A program made the position numbers and the translations under genes. DNA of 59,119 bases. Origin: an uncultured Actinomycetes bacterium. Its GTDB lineage: Bacteria; Actinomycetota; Acidimicrobiia; Acidimicrobiales; Acidimicrobilacustridaceae. The stretch lies in contig CALEHQ010000017.1 of the NCBI GenBank assembly GCA_937876315.1, positions 1 through 59,119 on the forward strand. The letters run 5' to 3'. Positions 19,587-26,964 of this stretch are shown here, in pieces. The notes under the pieces are model-generated. The model had not been told where the DNA came from, made no database searches, and saw only the letters and a program-made list of their open reading frames with translations. Position 1 is the stretch's first letter, and every line of letters starts with the position of its first letter.

Positions 19587-20107
19587 CGCTTGACCACAGT
19601 TGTCGGAGTGGTTGCCTTCGCAACTGTGGTTGGCGTCGTCTTCGGAGCAACGTTGGTGGCCGTGGCTTTCGGAACGGCCTTTGGCGTGGGTGCCGGTGGC
19701 GTTTCACCCGCACGTGCATCGTCGGTCGTCTTGGGTTGCAGGTAGACCGGCGTCGGCGACGGAATCATCCCGAGTTTCGTTGTCGCTGCCGTTGTGATGT
19801 TCTGCGGACTCTGCAATTGGGCAAGCTCAACGCGGAGAAGTTCGGCACGAGTTTCCGCTTCAGCAATACGATTGTTGACTCGATCAATGTGCGCCTGTTC
19901 CGAAATGATCAAGGTTTGGGCGGCTGCGATTGCGAAGAGCACAACGACCACGCCGAAGACACCCGCGATCAGACCGATACGGCGACGTTCAGGCGCAGTG
20001 CGATCGACAAGTCGAAGTCGCGATCGAAGTCCCTCACGGGTTGACTCCTGTGGAGCGCGAAGCGTCGCCGAGCGACGACCTTCCGCAGCAACTCTTGCAC
20101 TGGTCAT
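19583..20107 (-). CDS. ftsL: FtsL-like divisome protein
   Basis: 174 residues: basic cytoplasmic N-terminus (1-42), one membrane segment at about 44-66, a short coiled coil with ISEQAHIDRVNNRIAEAETRAELLRVEL read in two halves over residues 68-95, then a low-complexity Pro/Thr/Ala/Lys tail. FtsL sequences diverge strongly, so the call rests on this layout and on the place between rsmH and ftsI. Overlaps both neighbours by four bases (ATGA). Confidence 0.85.
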   Translation of the reverse strand: MTSARVAAEGRRSATLRAPQESTREGLRSRLRLVDRTAPERRRIGLIAGVFGVVVVLFAIAAAQTLIISEQAHIDRVNNRIAEAETRAELLRVELAQLQSPQNITTAATTKLGMIPSPTPVYLQPKTTDDARAGETPPAPTPKAVPKATATNVAPKTTPTTVAKATTPTTVVKR

Positions 20108-21045
20108 GAACGTTCCGCGATTCGAAGACGGGCGCTTTCAGCACGAGGGTTGCTCTCTCGTTCGGCTGCGCCTGGCGTCGTTCCACCGCGACGGACAAGC
20201 CGAACCATCGACTCGGCGCCACAAACGCAAGGAAGGTTCGTGGGGCAGGTGCAGCCGCCAGACTCTGCGTCACGCATGACCTGCTTGACGATTCGATCTT
20301 CGCCCGAGTGGTAGGACAAAACCACCAAACGACCGGCAGGATGCAACGCATTGATCGCCGCTTCGAGCGCAACGGGAAGTACGCCAAGTTCGTCATTCAC
20401 TTCAATGCGAATCGCCTGAAAGGTTCGCTTCGCCGGATGCCCGCCAGTTCGACGTGCAGGTGCAGGAATCGCATCACGAGTGATCTCTGCAAGCTGCGTT
20501 GTGGTTTCAACTGGCCGAGCAGCGATGATCGCTCGGGCGATACGACCAGCGAAGCGTTCATCACCGAACTCGCGCAGAACGCGAGCAAGATCCTTTTCGT
20601 CGTACTCATTGACGACAGTCATCGCGCTGAGCGCACGAGACGGATCCATCCGCATATCGAGGGGCGCATCGAAGCGGTAGCTAAAGCCGCGCTCAGCTCG
20701 GTCGAACTGCGGAGAGCTCACACCAAGGTCGAACAGCGCACCAACAATGGACTGACCGGCGAGTTCGGCGTCGATGACCGACGCAATTGAGTCGAAACGG
20801 GCCTGAACAGTGCGAGCACGATCACCAAAGCGCCCAAGACGTTCACGAGCAACTGCAAGTGCGTCGGAGTCTTGGTCGATACCAAGTACCGAAAGATGCG
20901 GGTAGGCCTCGAGAAGAGCAGTTGTATGGCCAGCGCCACCGAGGGTTGCGTCGATAACCCAACCAGCCGGGACTGACTCGAAGGCCGCCACGATCTCGTC
21001 GAGCATCACCGGGTGGTGGTCGAACGATTCGCGGGTTTCGGCCAT
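20104..21045 (-). CDS. rsmH: 16S rRNA m4C1402 methyltransferase RsmH (MraW)
   Basis: SAM-dependent N4-methylation of C1402 in 16S rRNA. Family motifs HHPVMLDEI, DATLGGAGHTTALL, GIDQDSDALAVA, GALFDLGVSSPQFD and LSYHSGEDRIVKQ are present. The frame stays open to 21270, but the ATG at 21045 begins the family sequence and has AGAGG upstream, giving 313 residues. The 233 bases before it hold a large RNA hairpin (see that entry). Confidence 0.97.
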   Translation of the reverse strand: MAETRESFDHHPVMLDEIVAAFESVPAGWVIDATLGGAGHTTALLEAYPHLSVLGIDQDSDALAVARERLGRFGDRARTVQARFDSIASVIDAELAGQSIVGALFDLGVSSPQFDRAERGFSYRFDAPLDMRMDPSRALSAMTVVNEYDEKDLARVLREFGDERFAGRIARAIIAARPVETTTQLAEITRDAIPAPARRTGGHPAKRTFQAIRIEVNDELGVLPVALEAAINALHPAGRLVVLSYHSGEDRIVKQVMRDAESGGCTCPTNLPCVCGAESMVRLVRRGGTTPGAAERESNPRAESARLRIAERS

Positions 21046-21095
21046 GACAGATACCTCTCGCTGCTGAGCCAGTCGGCAGAGCCGGTACCGGTCCT

Positions 21096-21202
21096 CAGCA
21101 GTCCCTCGGAACACCGGCGCCCGCCGGGATTTCTCCCCGGTCGGGCTCGATGGGAAGCGGGCGGAGTAGGGGCCTTCCATCGTGTGTTCCGAGAGACTGC
21201 TG
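21096..21202 (-). ncRNA. Structured RNA leader of rsmH (mraW-motif-like)
   Basis: Two 19-base arms (21184-21202 and 21096-21114) are complementary at every position, one pair being G-U, and close a 69-base loop that itself holds two smaller hairpins. It lies in the 233-base gap between mraZ and rsmH on the transcribed strand, 50 bases before the rsmH start. A conserved actinobacterial RNA, the mraW motif, is known from just this place, so I assign it by position and architecture. I cannot run a covariance search, and ligand or function is unknown. Confidence 0.7.
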
Positions 21203-21227
21203 AAAATCGGGCGACCGGCTCGGTCGC
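21203..21227 (-). terminator. Candidate attenuator between mraZ and the rsmH RNA element
   Basis: A seven-pair hairpin (GCGACCG/CGGTCGC, loop of three bases, 21211-21227) followed on the minus strand by CCGATTTT ends exactly where the large hairpin begins. The geometry is that of a short intrinsic terminator, with a T-run of only four. It could reduce read-through from mraZ into rsmH or be part of the larger RNA. Confidence 0.4.
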
Positions 21228-21278
21228 AGGAGTGGTCCTTTCGTTGGTGGGTCAGGGACAAAGGGGACATGACACGGA

Positions 21279-21698
21279 CTAGAGCCCCAAGGACGTAACG
21301 GCTTGGGTGAGGCTGTCGTCGGCGAGTGAGGCTTGGTCGTTCCAGCGACCTGCGTTCCAGATCTCGATGCGACCAAAGGCGCCGATGACGACGGCTTCCT
21401 TGTCGAGCGAGGCGAAATCGCGCAAGCGCTGAGGAATGGTGATGCGGCCTTGTGAATCAGGTCGGACTTCGTGGGCATTGGCGGCGAAGGCCCGGAGCGA
21501 TTCCTGGCTGGTTTCACCCGAACGGACCTTGTCCTGGAGTCGGGTGGCCATTTCGCCGAAGCCTTCTTCGGTCCAGAGGCCAAGACAGCGGTCGAGCTGG
21601 GAAATGAACCCCTTCTCGACCAACTGGGCGCGGAAGGTCGCGGGAAGGACCACTCGGCCCTTGTCATCGAGCGAATGCTCGAACGTCCCAACGAACAT
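21279..21698 (-). CDS. mraZ: Transcriptional regulator MraZ
   Basis: 139 residues with two AbrB/SpoVT-like swapped-hairpin domains, each with a D-x-x-G-R signature (DDKGR near 12, DSQGR near 83). MraZ forms a ring-shaped oligomer and represses its own dcw promoter. The ATG at 21698 begins MFVGTFEHSLDDKGR, as in the family; six extra codons upstream are open. First gene of the dcw operon, with candidate operator repeats in its promoter. Confidence 0.96.
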   Translation of the reverse strand: MFVGTFEHSLDDKGRVVLPATFRAQLVEKGFISQLDRCLGLWTEEGFGEMATRLQDKVRSGETSQESLRAFAANAHEVRPDSQGRITIPQRLRDFASLDKEAVVIGAFGRIEIWNAGRWNDQASLADDSLTQAVTSLGL

Positions 21699-21746
21699 GC
21701 CTGCAATCCTCTCCACCGGCTCCCCACGGAGCCCCTACGGATAGAC

Positions 21747-21775
21747 ATATTGCCCCACTTCCCCCCACTTCGCAA
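21747..21775 (-). promoter_or_regulatory. dcw operon promoter with MraZ operator repeats
   Basis: On the minus strand, TTGCGA (21775-21770), a 17-base spacer and CAATAT (21752-21747) form a sigma-70-type promoter about 50 bases before mraZ. The spacer holds two TGGGG boxes exactly ten bases apart (21767-21763 and 21757-21753). MraZ is known to bind TGGGN repeats with five-base spacing, so this would be its autorepression site. Confidence 0.7.
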
Positions 21776-22016
21776 GTACATCCCTCCCCTTGCTCCCAAA
21801 ATCGCCCAAAAAGGTCGAAATTCCTCATGCACGGTCTGGGGATTCGAGGCCAGCGACCCAGCCATGGGGACGCGACAAACCGCCAGATACCGGCAATAGC
21901 GATGCCGCCCTACAGGCACTCGACCATCACCGGGACGACGTCGGCATGGGGTGACCCACTTACCGAAGCGTTCTCAATCGGGATTGGACCGGCTCAACGC
22001 CAAATGCCGAGAAGAG
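21776..22016. other. Intergenic stretch with no gene seen
   Basis: From the mraZ promoter to the end of the lplA-like gene, about 240 bases. Open frames crossing it are short and lack family features. I see no tRNA, no clear terminator for the lplA-like gene and no repeat. It may hold further regulatory sites for the dcw promoter. Confidence 0.5.
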
Positions 22017-22679
22017 TTAGGGCAGCGCCTCGATGAATGCGTCACGAAGATCGAAGGCGGGATCCCCGAGCGTGGCGGGGAAGACGCGAACTTCTTCGAT
22101 CGATCCGCCGCTAGCCGCGATGCCTGGTGCAAGCAGCTCAGCATGACGCTTCGCATCCCAACCCAACGGCACCGAACATTGGAATCGAGCACCAGCCCGA
22201 GTTCGTCGCTGGGAAATGCCGACGACCTTCGCGTCATCGACGGTGACCTCTCCGGCGGCGAGCCCGGCAAAACACACAACAGACGACAACGCGTTCGTCA
22301 TCATTGCCCCGCGATGCACTACGCCTTCGATACCCACTGAACGCAGAGCCGTGACCCAAACGTCGCCGAGCCATTGGGAGGCGAGACTCACATCGTCATT
22401 CCATAACGGATCGGTTCTACCGATCACGACGTCGACCCAAAGTTGCGCGCCTGGGTCGAGGAGCACCGCTCCTCCCCCGCTCTGACGGTTGAAGACATCA
22501 ACGTCGAGGCGCTTCGCCGCAGCGAGGTCGACATCGTCAATCGATTGCGTTGAACCAAGCGCAAGGGCTGGACCGCTGACATCTAGCAGTCGCACCGAAC
22601 GTTGGGCGCCAGCGGGCACACCGTGACTATGAAAGCCCCGAGCATCACCCTTTGCCCTCACCACATCCCAACGAGCCAC
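22017..22679 (-). CDS. Lipoate--protein ligase A family protein
   Basis: 220 residues of the biotin/lipoate ligase fold. The signature RQSGGGAVLLDPG resembles the LplA motif R-x-S-GGGAV, and DDAKVVGISQRRTRAGARFQCS (in two halves, near residues 145-168) matches the lysine-containing loop K-x-x-G. Family members attach lipoate or octanoate to E2 subunits or GcvH. No lipoyl-dependent complex is encoded nearby, so the substrate is unknown. The GTG at 22679 has a TAACCT box six bases upstream, supporting this start and a leaderless transcript. Confidence 0.8.
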   Translation of the reverse strand: MARWDVVRAKGDARGFHSHGVPAGAQRSVRLLDVSGPALALGSTQSIDDVDLAAAKRLDVDVFNRQSGGGAVLLDPGAQLWVDVVIGRTDPLWNDDVSLASQWLGDVWVTALRSVGIEGVVHRGAMMTNALSSVVCFAGLAAGEVTVDDAKVVGISQRRTRAGARFQCSVPLGWDAKRHAELLAPGIAASGGSIEEVRVFPATLGDPAFDLRDAFIEALP

Positions 22680-22685
22680 CGGCGC

Positions 22686-22691
22686 AGGTTA
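22686..22691 (-). promoter_or_regulatory. -10 box for leaderless lplA-like gene
   Basis: TAACCT on the minus strand, six bases before the GTG at 22679. It lies back to back with the -10 box of the divergent SDR gene. Confidence 0.5.
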
Positions 22692-22702
22692 CCGACCAGC
22701 GA

Positions 22703-22708
22703 TACGGT
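22703..22708 (+). promoter_or_regulatory. -10 box for leaderless SDR gene
   Basis: TACGGT seven bases before the ATG at 22716; no ribosome site is present. Confidence 0.5.
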
Positions 22709-22715
22709 CACCGTC

Positions 22716-23564
22716 ATGACTGTTGCTGACAATGGATACCTCACAGGGCGATCAATCATCGTGACGGGAGCTGCGAGCGGCTTCGGTCGACTCGTGACCG
22801 CTCTCGCATCTGCCCGCGGCGCAAACGTTCTCGCCGCCGACGTCGACGGCACAGGTGTCGCTGCGCTCGCTACTGAACTTCAAGCGCAGGGACGCTCGGT
22901 GCAGGCATGCACGACCGACGTCACCGATTCGGCACAGATGCGGGCGATGGCTTCAGCATGCGTGGAGCACTTCGGCGCTATCGACGTGCTCGTCAACAAC
23001 GCCGGCACCATGCCACTTGCGTTTTGGGCCGATCACGCGACGGCGGCCGACGCGTGGAGTCGCTGTATCGATATCAACTTCAAAGGTGTCGTCAATGGAA
23101 TCGCTGCAGTTCACGATCAAATGATTGAACAGGGTCGCGGTCACGTCGTGAACATTTCATCGATCTACGGCAACACCCCCGTCGCCGGCTCAGCCATCTA
23201 CACCGCCACGAAAGCTGCGGTGAATGTGCTTTCCGAATCGCTCCGAATCGAATCGCAGGGCCGGATCAAAGTCACCACGGTCAAGCCCACCGGCGTCATT
23301 GGCACCAACCTCGGTTCCACCATCATCAATGGCGACGCAATGATCGGCATTCTTGGACAGAACATGGACTCATTCCGCGAGAACGTCGTGAAGTTCATGA
23401 CACCGGGCGAATCCGAAGGCCTCACCGATCCCGAGAACATTCGCTATTGGGCGATCTCGCCCGAAGAACTCGCAGAACAAATCGTCTACGTGATTGATCA
23501 GCCGTGGGGTATCTCGATTAGCGATATCACCGTGCGTGCATCGGGTGATCAATACTTGTCCTGA
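22716..23564 (+). CDS. Classical short-chain dehydrogenase/reductase
   Basis: 282 residues. NAD(P) motif TGAASGFG near residue 17, NNAG near 96, catalytic Ser in NISSIYG and the YTATK (Y-x-x-x-K) pair. The acidic residue in LAADVDGTG after the second strand suggests NAD preference. Substrate cannot be told from sequence; an alcohol or hydroxy-lipid is likely for the family. The start is set by the leaderless promoter. It converges on a small minus-strand gene with a shared hairpin over both stops. Confidence 0.9.
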   Translation: MTVADNGYLTGRSIIVTGAASGFGRLVTALASARGANVLAADVDGTGVAALATELQAQGRSVQACTTDVTDSAQMRAMASACVEHFGAIDVLVNNAGTMPLAFWADHATAADAWSRCIDINFKGVVNGIAAVHDQMIEQGRGHVVNISSIYGNTPVAGSAIYTATKAAVNVLSESLRIESQGRIKVTTVKPTGVIGTNLGSTIINGDAMIGILGQNMDSFRENVVKFMTPGESEGLTDPENIRYWAISPEELAEQIVYVIDQPWGISISDITVRASGDQYLS

Positions 23565-23576
23565 ACTCCTCAGGAC
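23558..23576. terminator. Hairpin spanning both stop codons of a convergent pair
   Basis: A perfect seven-base inverted repeat, GTCCTGA and TCAGGAC, with a five-base loop. The plus-strand stop TGA (23562-23564) and the minus-strand stop (23570-23572) both lie within the arms. It has no T-tract, so bidirectional termination is plausible but unproven. Confidence 0.5.
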
Positions 23577-23839
23577 GTGACTTCGGGCCAAGCCCGACAC
23601 CAATTCAGATAGGTGATGAGGTCCTCTGGCCGAGGTTCCCCACCAGAATCGCCATAGGCCGTCACCAAACGGAACTTCATGTACGACGAGTCGGGAAGCG
23701 GCAAGAACGGCGGGCGCTTCCACCATCCGCGCGGAGCGAGACGGAACAACTGACGAACGGCAGTTGTCCAAAGCGACGGATGGCGCACAACGGCAAGTGC
23801 TCCGGCGAGCATCCAGCGCGAAGAGAGTTGATCGGCCAC
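23570..23839 (-). CDS. Conserved small actinobacterial protein of unknown function
   Basis: 89 residues, basic N-terminal half (RHPSLWTTAVRQLFRLAPRGWWKR, in two parts) and the segment FLPLPDSSYMKFRLVTAYGD, ending with YLNWCRAWP. I recall closely similar proteins next to kinase or glycosyltransferase genes in actinomycetes, but no function. No signal peptide or clear membrane segment. The ATG lies nine bases after the ROK kinase stop, so it belongs to the same operon. Confidence 0.8.
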   Translation of the reverse strand: MADQLSSRWMLAGALAVVRHPSLWTTAVRQLFRLAPRGWWKRPPFLPLPDSSYMKFRLVTAYGDSGGEPRPEDLITYLNWCRAWPEVTS

Positions 23840-23848
23840 GAGATGATC

Positions 23849-24724
23849 CTACTGATCGAGTCCGCGCCAGCCGACCGCCGCTGCGCCGATGAGCGGCCCA
23901 TCGGCACCGAGACCTCCACGGCGCAGTTCGCAACCCTTCGAGAAATCGAGTTGCGAGCGCAATGCAATCTCGTCATTCGCTGCTGCGAAAAACCGATCAC
24001 CAAAGCCGAGCGCCACAGAACCTGCAACAACAGCAAGACGAAGATCAAGAAGATTCGCGACTGTTGCTACCGCACGACCAACCAACCGACCAGTGCGTTC
24101 GATCACTTCTGAGGTTGCTTCGGCGGCAGGCCGTCCGCTGTAGGCAGCAATCGCGGTTCCCGACGCTTCGGCTTCTAAGCACCCGCGTGCGCCGCATCCG
24201 CAGAGACGACCTTGAGGCTCAACGCAGATGTGCCCGATGTGCCCCGCGTTGCCATCGGCACCATCAAGCAAACGACCGTCAAGAACGATTCCACCGCCGA
24301 CGCCGGTCGACACGACCATTGCCAGATAGTCATCGACGCCTTGAGCTGCGCCGAGCCAACCTTCGCCCAACGCCAACGCCTTTGCATCGTTGTCGATAAA
24401 GGTCGGAAGCCCCGTTACGACGGAAAGTCGGTCAAACAAGGGGAACGAACGCCACGCGGGAATATTCACCGGCGAGACTTCCAGGCCACCGCGCGTCATC
24501 GGCCCACCGGTACCTACCCCGCAAACCACCGGGGTAACCGGCGAAGACCTCGTTACTTCGGCAATGAGTTCAACGATCGCGGCAAACATTTCGTCGCCGG
24601 AGCCATGCGCAGGTGTGGCCGAACGTTCACGAGCGACAACTACCCCATTGCGATCGACGAGACCCACGTCGATCTTGGTTCCGCCAATGTCGACGGCGAG
24701 TGCTGCCGGGACAGACAGAGTCAG
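23849..24724 (-). CDS. ROK family sugar kinase (probable glucokinase), likely CTG start
   Basis: The ROK ATP loop VDIGGTKIDVGLVD is in frame, but no ATG, GTG or TTG lies upstream of it before the preceding gene; the first standard start (GTG, 24667) would remove the phosphate-binding DIGGTK. A CTG at 24724 overlaps the upstream stop as CTGA, just like the ATGA joints elsewhere, and gives 291 residues. A second CTG lies at 24718. The zinc motif reads CGCGARGCLE and the catalytic Asp lies in FIDNDAKAL. Substrate is probably glucose or another hexose. Confidence 0.85.
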   Translation of the reverse strand: MTLSVPAALAVDIGGTKIDVGLVDRNGVVVARERSATPAHGSGDEMFAAIVELIAEVTRSSPVTPVVCGVGTGGPMTRGGLEVSPVNIPAWRSFPLFDRLSVVTGLPTFIDNDAKALALGEGWLGAAQGVDDYLAMVVSTGVGGGIVLDGRLLDGADGNAGHIGHICVEPQGRLCGCGARGCLEAEASGTAIAAYSGRPAAEATSEVIERTGRLVGRAVATVANLLDLRLAVVAGSVALGFGDRFFAAANDEIALRSQLDFSKGCELRRGGLGADGPLIGAAAVGWRGLDQ

Positions 24725-25101
24725 GCCTCGTCCTCGCGCTGGAGACGATCCTTGAAACGTGACCGCGTGTTGCCAAGTGCATCACGGAAACCTGCAGCCT
24801 TCGCCGACTGCGTCATTTGCTGCATCCCGGCCTTGCCAAGACGACGCCCATTGCGCTCAAACGCGAGCGCCGAAACAAGCATGACGAGGAACCCGCCGAA
24901 GGCTAGAAGAAACGATGTGCCAAGTAGCACGACCAGAAGAATGAGTCCGACGACAAAACCGAATGCTGACCATTTCAAACCGCGAGATGCTGCGGTGTAC
25001 ACGGTTGTGTCAGCGATGTCTCGAGCGAGACCGGGATCGGTCTCACGCAGTTGCTGCTCAATCTCGCTGAGGATGCGTTGTTCGTCCTCGGAAAGCGGCA
25101 C
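24721..25101 (-). CDS. DUF3040 membrane protein
   Basis: 126 residues. The N-terminus PLSEDEQRILSEIEQQL is the DUF3040 signature, followed by two hydrophobic segments at about residues 47-65 and 67-84 and a basic C-terminus. Widespread in Actinobacteria, function unknown. The GTG at 25101 has AAGGAG eight bases upstream; the longer frame to 25230 lacks family similarity. Its stop overlaps the proposed CTG start of the next gene. Confidence 0.88.
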   Translation of the reverse strand: MPLSEDEQRILSEIEQQLRETDPGLARDIADTTVYTAASRGLKWSAFGFVVGLILLVVLLGTSFLLAFGGFLVMLVSALAFERNGRRLGKAGMQQMTQSAKAAGFRDALGNTRSRFKDRLQREDEA

Positions 25102-25186
25102 TACACCCACTCCTTGTGGCAACTTGGAAATGACAGTCTCCCACGGCCGACACCAATACACAACGGCACCTCGGTATCGGGAGGTG

Positions 25187-26479
25187 TCACGCGGATGTCG
25201 AACTGCTCCCGGGATCAGTTTGCTCGGCATCTGGACCCCACTGCTGAGCCCCTCGGCGCTTCAAACGAAGTCCGTCAGGGCCCGCAGCAACCGCGGGTCC
25301 AATCGCTTCGTCACCGAAACGCGCACGGATCTCATCAATCGTGCGATCCGCTTCCTGCCAGCCTGGACCCGAGATCGCTTCGTCAAATGTGAGTTGTCGG
25401 GACGAATCTGAGCTGAGTCCACTCACCGAGAGGCCAAGTAGCCGAACTCCCTGAGCGGGATCAACGAGTGCGAGCAAACCGCGACCGGCTTCTAGCAATG
25501 AACGAGAATCGTCAACCGCTACGACCAATGTGGTTGATCGGGTGATCGTCGTGAAGTCCCCGAATCGGACCTTCAGCTGCACGGTGCGCCCAACAAGGCC
25601 CTGTGCCCGCAACCGCGATGCAACGGAATCAGCAAACTGCACCAGTTCATGATCCAAGGTCGACCGAAGGTGATGGTCACGAGAAAACGTTTCCTCTTGA
25701 CCGATCGATTTCATTGCGCGGTCTGGTTCGACTGCGCGTTCGTCTTGGCCGTTGGCCAACGAGTGGAGATGGCGCCCCTGAGACCGACCAAGCACGGCAA
25801 CGACGTTCTCTTCAGGAAGGTCAGCGAGATCAGCAATCGTTAGAACGCCGATTCGGTGAAGTTTTGTGAGCGTCGCCGGCCCCACCCCCCAAAGTGACTC
25901 AACCGGAAGTGGCCGAAGGAATGACAGCGTTTCTTCGGGTTCAACAACGAAAACTCCGCTGCCAAACTGCGGGCCATTTTTTGAAGCCTTTGGCTTCGCC
26001 GCCTCGGTTGCAAGTTTCGCAACAAACTTTGTGCTTGCCACCCCGACTGAACATGTCAGACCCTGTTCATCGAGAACGCGACGACGTATCGATGCAGCGA
26101 TCGTCGGCGCGTCACCGAGTAATCGGAGAGCACCAGTCACATCGAGAAATGCTTCATCAAGCGAAAGCGGCTCGACAAGCGGTGTGACGTCTCTGAAAAT
26201 CGCCATGACGTTTGCACTGACTTCGGAATAACGGTGATAGCGGCCTCGAAGGAACACCGCATGCGGGCATAACCGACGGGCTTGCACCGATGACATAGCC
26301 GAATGAATGCCAAAAGCGCGCGCTTCGTAGGATGCAGCAGCGACTACTCCACGTTCGCCATCACCACCAACAACGACTGGTTTTCCTCGCAACTCAGGTT
26401 GATCAAGTAACTCAACGGAGACAAAGAACGCATCCATGTCAACGTGCAGGATGCTTGCGATGTCGCGCGAATCACTCAC
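25187..26479 (-). CDS. dinB: DNA polymerase IV (Y-family)
   Basis: Low-fidelity translesion polymerase. The catalytic carboxylates lie in HVDMDAFFVSVE (Asp14, Asp16) and SLDEAFLDVTG; helix-hairpin-helix and little-finger domains follow, and QLTFDE near the C-terminus resembles a sliding-clamp-binding motif. The GTG at 26479 forms a GTGA overlap with the Nudix gene and gives 430 residues. No LexA box is recognisable nearby. Its pairing with a Nudix gene could mean co-expressed nucleotide sanitation, which is inference. Confidence 0.95.
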   Translation of the reverse strand: MSDSRDIASILHVDMDAFFVSVELLDQPELRGKPVVVGGDGERGVVAAASYEARAFGIHSAMSSVQARRLCPHAVFLRGRYHRYSEVSANVMAIFRDVTPLVEPLSLDEAFLDVTGALRLLGDAPTIAASIRRRVLDEQGLTCSVGVASTKFVAKLATEAAKPKASKNGPQFGSGVFVVEPEETLSFLRPLPVESLWGVGPATLTKLHRIGVLTIADLADLPEENVVAVLGRSQGRHLHSLANGQDERAVEPDRAMKSIGQEETFSRDHHLRSTLDHELVQFADSVASRLRAQGLVGRTVQLKVRFGDFTTITRSTTLVVAVDDSRSLLEAGRGLLALVDPAQGVRLLGLSVSGLSSDSSRQLTFDEAISGPGWQEADRTIDEIRARFGDEAIGPAVAAGPDGLRLKRRGAQQWGPDAEQTDPGSSSTSA

Positions 26480-26961
26480 ACTCGTGTAACCACCAACGAC
26501 GATCGGTCCGAACCTTCGATGTTGTAGGCGAATGAACGCGGGTCGTCCCAGCGGTGCATCAACCATTCAAGAACCGGTTCAGCGACCCAGGGCGCGCCGT
26601 CGTTGAGGTGCATCCCGCACTGATCAGGCTCAACCCATGCTGCCGTTTCAACGATGCCGTCGGGATCATCGAAGCGAAGTTCGCCTTCCCATGATTGGGC
26701 CAGCCATGCTTCGACTCGAAGTGTCCACCCCATATCAGGGGCACTCGCAGTGATCTCGTACAACTTCCCTGCCCACTTGGTAACAACGAGACCTGTTTCC
26801 TCAACCACTTCGCGACCAATGCCTTCGACCACGGATTCACCAGCGTCGATGACCCCACCGGGTGGACTCCAATCGAACGATCCGTCGCGACGCCGATTGC
26901 GCACCAGTAAGAGCCCCGCCGGACCCTCGATCACCGCACCGCCGACGAGCCAATCGCGCAT
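26476..26961 (-). CDS. Nudix hydrolase
   Basis: 161 residues. The Nudix box reads G-x5-E-x7-REVVEETG from residue 36, complete. The N-terminus WLVGGAVIEGPAGLLLVRNRR is typical of MutT-like members. Substrate could be an oxidised dNTP, a nucleotide sugar or another diphosphate; sequence does not decide. It starts three bases after the mannosyltransferase stop and overlaps dinB by four bases. Confidence 0.92.
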   Translation of the reverse strand: MRDWLVGGAVIEGPAGLLLVRNRRRDGSFDWSPPGGVIDAGESVVEGIGREVVEETGLVVTKWAGKLYEITASAPDMGWTLRVEAWLAQSWEGELRFDDPDGIVETAAWVEPDQCGMHLNDGAPWVAEPVLEWLMHRWDDPRSFAYNIEGSDRSSLVVTRV

Positions 26962-26964
26962 TAC

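Noticed and set aside
19256-20044. 262-residue plus-strand frame across ftsI and ftsL
   Set aside because: Arg/Gly-rich composition typical of an antisense frame; both minus-strand genes are certain.
21095-21919. Minus-strand frame spanning mraZ, the RNA element and the intergenic stretch
   Set aside because: Overlaps mraZ out of frame and matches nothing; the RNA hairpin explains the conserved-looking part.
21776-22016. tRNA or small RNA before the dcw promoter
   Set aside because: A short ctcgaatcccc resembles part of a T-arm, but no acceptor or anticodon stem can be folded around it.
24212-25411. 399-residue plus-strand frame opposite the ROK, DUF3040 and dinB genes
   Set aside because: Long only because of GC-rich codon use; no recognisable domain, and it crosses three real genes with coupled starts.
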